Assembly: GCA_036867785.1 (NCBI GenBank)
Contig: CP145415.1
Coordinates: forward strand, 186,001 to 250,000
Direction: 5' to 3'
Origin: Plasmodiophora brassicae
Lineage: Eukaryota > Endomyxa: Phytomyxea > Phytomyxea > Plasmodiophorida
DNA length: 64,000 bases
A program made the translations under genes and the position numbers. The notes beneath the pieces were generated by a model. It saw only the letters and a list, made by a program, of their open reading frames with translations. It had not been told where the DNA came from and did no database searches. Of this stretch, positions 56,598-64,000 are shown piece by piece. Positions within the stretch are counted from its first letter, which is position 1; each line of letters starts with the position of its first letter.

Positions 56598-56819
56598 TCG
56601 TTGCGAGCGAACACCACCGGTGCCATGTGCTGCTCCGGCTGTCTGAACACACACCAGTGCGCCTCCCATGAACAATCAATACTATTTCGATGTACGGGTC
56701 GGGAGATGTGCACACTGGAGCAACTGTCGCCCTCTGGAATCAGGGCACCGTTCTCCAAACAAAGGAGGTGTTGACGTGAGGCACCTGTATTGCTAGCTGT
56801 TGCCAGGCTGGAGAAGACG

Positions 56820-57498
56820 TCAGCCAGTGCTGTCCCGCTTCTTCCTGTAGTCCTGGACGGCCGACTTGATGGCGTCCTCCGCCAGCATGGAGCAATGAAG
56901 CTTCACGGGCGGCAGGCTCAAGTGTTTGGCGATATCGCTGTTCCGGATTTTCAGGACCTCATCGAGCTTCTTGCCTGCACCACAGTATTCGTGTTCAATC
57001 GGCGAGGTTGACCCGATCATCGTATACCATGGGCGAGCGCCACCTCTGATCCATTCGGTAGCTAGAGAAGATGCCGCGATGGCCGAGCCGCACCCAAACG
57101 TCTTGAATTTGGCATCCTCGACGACGCCGTCTTTGTCAACCTGTCAGCCCGACGTCAGATAGATCAGTAGATTTCATCAAGCGGTTCTCTCGCAACCTTG
57201 ATTTGAAGGCGCAACACGTCGCCGCAGGCAGGAGCCCCTATGGCGCCGTCAGTTACAACAACCGTCCCGTGGGCACACACCTAGGGAACGCAGGCGCCTA
57301 CCGACAAGACCGGTGCCAACGCTGGGATCCTGCCTGTCCAACGTGCCCGCATTGCGCGGGTTCTCGTAGTGATCGCTGACCCAGACCAATCAGCAAGGCC
57401 ACGCAACACCGTCCGGCCACCGCACCGTACATGACGCGTTTGTGATACGCACGGACGGCTCGACGCGCCACCCAGGCCCGTCGCGACAACCGCTGCAT
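56820..57498 (-). CDS. ISCU: Iron-sulfur cluster scaffold IscU (mitochondrial)
   Basis: Scaffold on which mitochondrial 2Fe-2S clusters are built with NFS1 and frataxin. Five exons, 57498-57431, 57375-57302, 57237-57197, 57140-57044 and 56974-56820, give 144 aa in frame. A basic Arg/Ala-rich presequence (MQRLSRRAWVARRAVRAYHK) leads into RVIDHYENPRNAGTL, GTGLVGAPACGDVLRLQIKV (first Cys), DAKFKTFGCGSAIA (second Cys), ATEWIRGKKLDEVL and LPPVKLHCSMLAEDAIK (third Cys, in the LPPVK site bound by the HSPA9-type chaperone). Introns are 55-69 nt. All ligands are present, so this copy looks functional. Confidence 0.93.
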
Positions 57499-58130
57499 CA
57501 CCCGCGAACAGCCGGAACGGTCACGAGGCCGCACGCGGTCGGCGTTCCAGAAGGGTACGGCCACGCGACGACGCGGCGATCGCGCGACCCGATCCGGTCC
57601 TCGTCGCTCCCGGCGACCGAGCATAGTAGTAAAAGAACGAGCGCGCACGCGCGCGCCGCCGCTTCCAGCCTCGGCGGACTGGTGCACGTCCGGGACGCGC
57701 GTTGTCGCACGTGCTCTGTCCGGAATGCTCTAGTTGCCGGCCAAGGGCCTCCTAGTTACGTAACACGTGGCGTCTGATATGACGTCGGTTTCGCTGTAAT
57801 TCCCATCTTCAGTATACCGTGTTCAGCAGGTATGCCGTTCCCGAATGCATCTCACGGCCGCTACTCTATGTAGGTCAGCCATCAACTGGCGGCATAGCGG
57901 CGAGTTGTAAGTCTACGCTGAGGCCGAGACAAATCGTTTCGAGACATTCCTATCCAGATTTCGCTCAGGCTCATGCAGACAATAGGGACGTCGTTTGGGA
58001 AACAAGACGATTAAAATGCTCTTTGTTAAAATGCGACCTATATATACACGACGCCTCTTTTCTTTAATATCGTGGATCGCTGATGCGTACAGGGGACAAG
58101 GTTTTAGGGTGGTGACGAAGGCACATTTCA

Positions 58131-59645
58131 GTGAACGGCATATCGATCCGCATGTGGGCCATGACGTTGAAGTGTCTGACAGCCTTCCTTGCTGCTTCGG
58201 CTGCATGGGGATCGATGACATTCCCAGGGACATCCAATCCACTTCTGGCAGGACTTTCGCTGTATACGCCTTCAATGAGTTTGTTCGTGGGGCCGCAGCC
58301 GCAGGACAACATTGATTCTGTTACGCGCCCTTTGGTCATTACCTTCGGTGATATATGCGACGCAAGCAATGCAGGCGGGAATTTCATCCGGGACAAAGTC
58401 GTCTTGTTAGCGTCTGGCATCAGCCAGACGTGTTCGTTCGAAACAGTCTACCTCAACTATATATCATCCGGCGCCGCTGCCATCATTCACCGTAAGAACA
58501 CATTTTCTTTCCGCATGGCCGCCTAGCTCATCATGATTGCAGAGAACACGGAATTCGGCGTTCCAGGCGTACACTGGTATGCTCAGGACGGCTCGCATGG
58601 AGCACGAACCCGCTGGCATGCCATGATGTACCTGGACTTCATCCCGCCTTCGCAGGCAATAATGGACGCGATGTTGGACAGTGCCGGGACGAATGTAACC
58701 GTTTATCCGGATAAGAACGTGTGGGTCGACACGTACCAATCCTGGTACTACCAGACCTTCGTTCGCTTCATCCCCAGCTTGATCTTCGTTGCCTCGGGAT
58801 TGATTGCTGCCTATTTCTTCGCCATCCACATGGTGCTTGTGCGGGACGATGCTGGCACCCGGAGGAGTTTGCCTGCTCGGGTAGGCACCATTGCCCGGAG
58901 GATCTCATCGGCGCACATAGTCTTGGCGATTGAGATGGTGACCTCCACGACGATTGGTATCGTGGACGCCGCCAGCGGGTTCTTCAGCGGCAGCACACTG
59001 CCGGATCGTCTTGTCCTGTATATGATGATGCACTTCAACGGCTGGGGCCTGGTCTGTTCGGTTCTGTCGGCGCGTGTCTGGTACCGTCACCTGCATGCCG
59101 TCATCGAACCTGTCGACGACGTCTCCATCGTCACACGCGTGCTTCGCGGTGACTATGCATGGGTGACATGCTTGCTGTGTGTCGCATCCATCATCGCCGA
59201 CACCGCCGGCAGCGTGTATTTCGCAACGTCCTCTCTCAACTCAGGAGTAGCGACCGTCAGCGGCGCCTTCATCCTGACCATGCAGCTCACCCTGGGCACC
59301 AACCTGCTGATCGCCACCGTCCGGTTCTTCCTCACGGCGCGCAAGACGACGTCGACGGTGGCCGGTGCTGTTGTTCCCAGCAGCCAAGTCCCCATGCAAC
59401 GCGTCCTACGTCGTTTGGCCGCTTGCGCATTGGGACTAGCGCTCTCCATGCTCCTCTACTGCAGTGGGCTGCTGATCATCGCTGGACCGCAAGATTTCTT
59501 CGATACGCCACCCGGTTGGACACTGGCGTGGTCGCTTGGGATTACCGGCCGTGCTCTTGACAGCGCGTTCCGCGTCGCCATGTTCCGACCTCGTCGGCGC
59601 AGCAAACGCTGTGGCGTCACGCCGGCTGACCCAGGGCATACGTAG
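58131..59645 (+). CDS. PA-domain seven-transmembrane receptor, copy 3
   Basis: Exons 58131-58491 and 58543-59645, with a 51-nt phase 1 intron, give 487 aa. The sequence is collinear with copy 2, apart from a three-residue deletion in the first intracellular loop (TRRSLPARVG against SRNNYKSLPARVG) and scattered replacements. The signal peptide, PA-like domain with its Cys pair, and seven helices are intact. It arose by the tandem duplication that also copied the IscU gene. Confidence 0.75.
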
Positions 59646-59878
59646 TCGTTGCGAGCGAACACCACCCGGGCCATGTGCTGCTCCGGCCGTCTGAACGCAC
59701 ACCAGTGCGCCACCCATGAAGAATCAATACAATGAACGGGCCGGGAGATGTGCAGGCCCACAGGAGTCATACACAGGAGCGACTGTCGCCCTGTCGAATC
59801 ATGTCACTGTGCTCCAAACAAGAGAGGCGTTGACGTGAGGCACCTGAATTACTAGCTGTTGCCCGGCTGGAGAAGACG

Positions 59879-60150
59879 TCAGCCGTCCCGCTTCTTCCTG
59901 TAGTCCTGGACGGCCGACTTGATGGCGTCCTCTGCCAGCATGGAGCAGTGAAGCTTCACGGGCGGCAGGCTCAAGTGTTTGGCGATACCGCTGTTCCGGA
60001 TGTTCAGCACCTCATCGAGTTTCTTCCCTGGATCACCGAGTTCGTGTTCAATCGGTGAGGTTGACCAGATCATCGTATACCATGGCCGAGCGCCACCTCC
60101 GCACGGACGGCTCGACGCGCCACCCAGGCCCGTCGCGACAACGGCTGCAT
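59879..60150 (-). pseudogene. IscU pseudogene
   Basis: Second copy of the neighbouring IscU gene. The presequence exon (MQPLSRRAWVARRAVRA) is fused at about 60102 directly to the end of exon 4 and intron 4. About 350 nt are missing, including YHKRVIDHYENPRN, the first two cluster-binding Cys and the intervening exons. The last exon is well kept (LPPVKLHCSMLAEDAIK) but has substitutions. It cannot make a working scaffold. Confidence 0.88.
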
Positions 60151-60594
60151 CACCCGCGAACAGCCGGAACGGTCACGAGGCCGCACACGGTCGGCGTTCC
60201 AGAAGGGTACGACCACGCGACGACGCGGCGATCGCGCGACCCGATCCGGTCCTCGACGCTCCCGGCGACCGAGCACAGTAATAAGAACCAGCGCGCCGCC
60301 GCTCCCAGCCTCTGCGGACTGGTCCACGTCCCGGACGCTGCAGCTCGCACGGTCGGCGTTACATCACCGGTCGGGCGGGCAAGTCGCGTCGCCACTGGTG
60401 CCCCAGTGCCGTCGCCTGCAGCTCACGCGGCACGCGCTGTGCGAGGTGTTACGCCGTCCTGCGCGCGCGTTTCGCCCCCCTCACCGGCGGCGGGGGTGTC
60501 CGCGCGCGATTCGCGAACGGATCAAGTCCGGGGCGGGTGTTTTGGGGCGACTCGTTGTTGAACGCATCGGGCCCCGCCTCAGTTTCGTGGATCG
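60151..60594. other. GC-rich promoter region
   Basis: Divergent spacer between the IscU pseudogene and the carrier gene. The left half repeats the IscU upstream region (compare 57500-57720). The right half is very GC- and CpG-rich and should be the carrier promoter. Open frames here have no protein features. Confidence 0.45.
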
Positions 60595-61559
60595 ATGTCG
60601 GACCAGAAGGGGGCGGCGGCGGCCAAGCCGGCGAAGAACCCGTACTGGGCGGCCGCCGAGCCGTTCGTCCTAGGCGGGTATGCCGTCCTGCCGTTAGTCG
60701 TCATGCGAGCGTTTCTGACCCGTCGCTGTTGCACAGGCTGTCGGGCATGGTCGCCACGACGTGTATCCAGCCGATTGACATGGTCAAGGTGTCGATCCAG
60801 CTCGAAGGCAAGGGCGGCATCACGAACCCGTTCACGATGACGAGGAAGCTGATCGCCAACGACGGCTTCTTCTCGCTGTACCGCGGGCTGTCGGCGGGCC
60901 TGCTGCGTCAGGCGACGTACACGACGGCCCGGATGGGCCTGTTCAAGACCATATCGGACATGCTGAAGGACGACAAGGGGCAGCTGAACTTCACGAAGCG
61001 CTCGGCGGCCGGCCTGCTGGCCGGCGGCCTCGGGTCGATCATCGGCAACCCGTGCGACCTCGCCCTGGTGCGGATGCAGGCCGATGCAGGCCTCCCGGCC
61101 GCCGAGCGTCGCAACTACAAGAACGTCGTCGACGCCCTCGCCCGTGTCATCAAGGAGGAGGGCGTGCTCGGCCTGTGGGCGGGCAGCATGCCGACCGTCG
61201 CGCGTGCCATGGCGCTGAACGTCGGCATGCTGGCGACGTACGACCAAGCGAAGGAGATGCTCGAGGCGCGGTTCGGCAAGACGAACGCGACGACGTTCGG
61301 CGCGTCGGCGATCGCCGGCTTCTTCGCGTCGTTCCTGTCGCTGCCGTTCGACTTCGTGAAGACGCGCATCCAGAAGATGAAGCCGGACGCGCAGGGCAAG
61401 GTGCCGTACTCGGGCCCCATCAACTGCGCCGTCACCGTCTTCAAGGAGGAAGGCCCGCTGGCGTTCTACAAAGGCTTCCCGACCTACTACGTCCGTATCG
61501 CGCCGCACGCCATGATCACGCTGATCGCCCTCGAAGGGCTCCGCCAGCTCGTCGACTGA
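60595..61559 (+). CDS. Mitochondrial 2-oxoglutarate/malate-type carrier (SLC25)
   Basis: Inner-membrane exchanger of the SLC25 family. Two exons, 60595-60677 and 60737-61559, give 301 aa. The splice restores FVLGGLSGMVATTCIQPIDM followed by VKVSIQLEGKGG, the first P-x-D/E-x-V/L-K signature. The second repeat has NPCDLALVRMQAD and the third LPFDFVKTRIQKM. Six helices are visible. The QPIDMVK, NPCDLALVR and LPFDFVKTR set, with GLWAGSMPTVARAMALNVGM, is closest to the oxoglutarate carrier (SLC25A11) group, though related dicarboxylate carriers cannot be excluded. GC at third positions is very high, as expected for a strongly expressed gene here. Confidence 0.92.
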
Positions 61560-61622
61560 GATCCCCACGCGCCGCCATTTCATCATCGGACGAAATTCAC
61601 TGCAACGCGGGACGCCTGTACT

Positions 61623-62744
61623 CTATCGCCTCATGATGGACCGGTGGCGGTACCCGGGTGCGTCCGCCCCGGTCACGTTGTTCCTCCAGGCGCACGTCAT
61701 GACGCACCTGCGCTGCCCTTTCCGAATGTGCTCGATGCGGTCCACGCGCATCAGCTGGTCGGCGCGCGCCGCCGCGAGGTGCGCGCGCGCCGCCAGCAGG
61801 TGCACGTCGACGGCGAACTGCGCGACAGTCCCGCAGACGTCCTGGTTGGCGGCGTAGTCGGTGAGCGCGCGGCGCGCCCAGGCCTGGTGGCACTTGCCGC
61901 ACTGCGGGAACGTGGTGAACGCGTCGGCGTGCGCCCGCTGCACCGTGCTGTAGAACAGGGGCGTCCAGCGCCTGACGCTGCCGAACCACTCGACGTGGTC
62001 CTCGGCGCAGGCCGACCTCGCGCGGACGTACGTGCCGGCGCTGTCGTTGACGGCGACGTAGTTCGCCGGGTACGACATGGTGGCCGCCGGCATGTCGCGC
62101 TCGTTGATCGGGAACCGGCGCCCGCGCCGACCCTTCAGGTTCGTCGACGCGAGCGTGACGCCGGATGACGTCGCCAGGTCGGTCAGCAGGGCGGCCACGT
62201 TCGCGATTCGCGTGTTCAGGACGCGGCGCAGGGCGACGTTGAACCCGACGACCTTGTGGAACGAGGCGTTCGTACCCGCGGAAACCATGTAGGACAGGGA
62301 GATGACGCAGTTGAGCTTGTACGGGCGCCCCGTTCGCGTCTGCTCTGCTCGGTCGACCTTGTCGCGCAGGCGCTGTAGGACGGCACGGCCGGCGTCGCGT
62401 GCTTCAATGATCGACCGTTTCATGATGGCGGGCAGCCAGGCATCGGGTCCCGCTGGTGGGTGCCCTTTGAACATTGTCTGGAGCGCCGCGTTCAGGATCG
62501 TGTGGAAGCGTTGCTCTTTGGATACCGGCGGGGAGGCCAGGCTAGACGGAGCGGAGCGCTTCTTCGCGACCGTCCGCGTTGACGCGGGCGGTCGCGACGT
62601 ACTCGGCGGCGAGCTGCGACGTCGACGCATGTCCACGGCAGCGGTTTGTGGGCGCTGGGGACCGGATCCGGCCGCGACGTCGTTCGCGACGAGAGCGGCG
62701 ACCGCGACGATGACAAGCATCGCCGGTAGCAGTGAAGCGGCCAT
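61623..62744 (-). CDS. Secreted protein of unknown function
   Basis: The ATG at 62744 opens MAASLLPAMLVIVAVAALVA, a strong signal peptide. An in-frame ATG at 62849 would place 35 residues before it and is less likely. A basic, Ser/Pro/Arg-rich linker follows (to about residue 80), then a globular region with AWLPAIMKRSIIEARDAGRA, LNCVISLSYMVSAGTN and six or more Cys including FPQCGKCHQAW, ending in RHRSIMRR. Total 373 aa. The single CxxCH is not enough to call a cytochrome. Convergent with the carrier gene, about 60 nt apart. Not recognised. Confidence 0.6.
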   Translation of the reverse strand: MAASLLPAMLVIVAVAALVANDVAAGSGPQRPQTAAVDMRRRRSSPPSTSRPPASTRTVAKKRSAPSSLASPPVSKEQRFHTILNAALQTMFKGHPPAGPDAWLPAIMKRSIIEARDAGRAVLQRLRDKVDRAEQTRTGRPYKLNCVISLSYMVSAGTNASFHKVVGFNVALRRVLNTRIANVAALLTDLATSSGVTLASTNLKGRRGRRFPINERDMPAATMSYPANYVAVNDSAGTYVRARSACAEDHVEWFGSVRRWTPLFYSTVQRAHADAFTTFPQCGKCHQAWARRALTDYAANQDVCGTVAQFAVDVHLLAARAHLAAARADQLMRVDRIEHIRKGQRRCVMTCAWRNNVTGADAPGYRHRSIMRR

Positions 62745-63544
62745 GTTATTCTGACGACTTGCAGAAAGCGTTTGGAGTGCCGCCCGCAGTTTCCAGCCAG
62801 CCTGGATCGGTGGCTGTCCTACTGGACCAAAACGAACACGGATTGGCAAAAATAGCCCAACGACGAGTGATCGTCAGCGTCACCGAACGCTCTACGGCCT
62901 ACGCGATGGAGCCACCGTGTCGCTCAGCGAGGCTATGCTCGCCACTTAGCCACTCGTTTAAGTCAACGATGTAGGCTATATATCTGGTATGCCAGTTGAC
63001 TTTGACGTGAGCACTGAGCAGTACTACGCAGGCAATTAATACACTGATAATGTCACGGAATGTTTAGCGCCAGTGTAGACTGGCGCTACTAAACTGGTTC
63101 TACAATTCCACCGAGCAGCGAAGGACACGGGTTGCGCCAGACGTGCCGTCCGACCCGGACATCGATGGCCTCGAGGACATCACGGGTGAAAACTCCCCAG
63201 TCCCGGACGAGCACAGAGCGATGTCCTTACGAATGCTCGTCGTTGATTCCGGGACTGGGGAATTTTCGTCGCGCGGTGTCTTCGAGGCCACCGATGTCCG
63301 GGTCGGACGGCACCTCTGGCACAATCCGTGTCCATCGCTGTTCGGTGTTACTGGAATGACTAATGAGTCAGCTGCAAACGACGCCCAATAGAAGAATGAC
63401 TGCCAGCAACAGCACCCGCTGCTGGCGATCGCAGTCGCACCGCCCCTTTCTGTCAAAAGTATCTGCATGTTGCTACCCGACACAGGCAACATAAAGGGGT
63501 ACACAGGGAACAACAAGCCTTAACGAGTAAGGGATGGACAAGGT
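62745..63544. other. Intergenic region with hairpin and long palindrome
   Basis: Contains a perfect small hairpin at 63066-63087 (AGCGCCAGT / ACTGGCGCT around GTAG) and the long inverted repeat listed separately. No gene seen. Confidence 0.5.
63105..63348. repeat. Long imperfect palindrome, about 240 nt
   Basis: Arms of about 90 nt: the left reads CCGAGCAGCGAAGGACACGG onward and GTCCGACCCGGACATCGATG; the right is the complement with about 10-15% mismatches and small loops, ending CGCTGTTCGG. The centre is about 63200-63250. It could fold into a long stem in RNA. Confidence 0.78.
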
Positions 63545-64000
63545 TTACGTAGCTGCAGCTTCAGCTTTGATGTCATGCGAGCAGATATCTCCGGCCAATG
63601 GACTTGGTATCGAGAGCGCGTCTTCGAACAGACGAGCAGTATCCAGATCGTATTCGTCGTCGGTTGCATAAATGAATAGGGCCTGTAGCTCGCGTGGCGT
63701 GACAGGGACGCCAGGTTCGTCACTCAGCTTGGGGAACAATTTGCAGCCAATGAACCATACAAGGTTCCGTATCTGGGACGAGGTCAGCTGACCGCAATCA
63801 ACAAGATCGTACAGCATGATAATGCGAGCAACGCTGGCTTCCTCCGAGCGGTAGTCAGGGAACGCCTCACCCTTGTCTGGGTCAGCGATCAGCGAATGGC
63901 GATTCTTCAGTACGTAGTCTTCAATCGGGGCGAAGTCATCCGGAGACGCCTCCACAACACGGCAAAACTCCTCCGTCTCGTACACGCCGCCCCCACATGT
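63545..64000 (-). CDS. Unrecognised protein, C-terminal part (runs off the window)
   Basis: The frame is open from the right edge (CGGGVYETEEFCRVVEASP) to a stop at 63545, about 150 residues. It is acidic and helical with a single Trp (NLVWFIGCKLFPKLSDEPG) and YATDDEYDLDTARLFEDAL near the end. The ATG-like start at 63985 need not be used, since the frame continues to the edge. No family recognised. Confidence 0.5.
   Translation of the reverse strand, partial: TCGGGVYETEEFCRVVEASPDDFAPIEDYVLKNRHSLIADPDKGEAFPDYRSEEASVARIIMLYDLVDCGQLTSSQIRNLVWFIGCKLFPKLSDEPGVPVTPRELQALFIYATDDEYDLDTARLFEDALSIPSPLAGDICSHDIKAEAAAT

Noticed and set aside
61870-61910. CxxCH heme-binding motif in the secreted protein
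   Set aside because: A single short motif without the surrounding cytochrome c features; chance is more likely.

Overview
This is a nuclear window from a GC-rich, intron-bearing microbial eukaryote. Splitting most genes into exons gives GT-AG introns of about 45-70 nt, usually with a CTAAC or TTAAC-like branch site shortly before the acceptor, and donors often reading GTACG or GTAAG. Genes are tightly packed on both strands. The gene content (Rab3GAP, separase, prefoldin 4, IscU, a mitochondrial carrier, 7TM receptors, many secreted unknown proteins, LRR proteins with one exon per repeat) would suit a plasmodiophorid (Rhizaria) such as Plasmodiophora. That assignment is my inference; the sequence alone does not prove it.

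Layout. 1-8.1 kb holds the 3' end of one gene (+), then on the minus strand an MFS transporter, a type II membrane glycosyltransferase-like protein, a 7TM-RGS receptor and the Rab3GAP catalytic subunit. 8.3-14.5 kb carries two paralogous genes for a signal peptide, a BTB/Skp1-like domain and 14 LRRs, each LRR on its own 72-nt exon. 15.5-17.4 kb is a DUF4246 gene. 17.7-20.9 kb is a mobile-element zone: an internally deleted mariner-like element, an internally deleted hAT with perfect ends and 8-bp target duplication, a duplicated piece of the CCA-enzyme locus, and a 200-nt palindrome. 21.8-35.3 kb (minus) holds an HExxH protein, a 5'-nucleotidase, the tRNA CCA-adding enzyme, an unknown protein and separase. 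36-38 kb has a small PPPY protein (+), a metallothionein (+) and prefoldin subunit 4 (-). 38.2-42.8 kb has a PA-domain 7TM receptor (+) and a solute-binding-protein/class C GPCR fusion (-). 42.8-52.9 kb is a repeat-rich mosaic (inverted and direct copies of a DNA-binding-like gene, a 39-bp minisatellite, retroelement fossils) enclosing an IFI6/ISG12-like gene and a long secreted protein. 53-64 kb holds another secreted/membrane protein, a tandem duplication of [PA-7TM receptor + IscU] in which the second IscU is a pseudogene, a 2-oxoglutarate/malate-type carrier, a secreted protein, a long palindrome, and a partial gene at the right edge.

How the genes fit together. Five of the genes encode 7TM receptors of three architectures (7TM-RGS, PA-7TM, SBP-7TM), pointing to G-protein sensing of extracellular ligands. 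At least six other products carry a signal peptide or look exported. Housekeeping genes are interleaved and otherwise look normal and intact. For most multi-exon genes I checked that the summed exon length is divisible by three; genes where exons are only approximate are marked.
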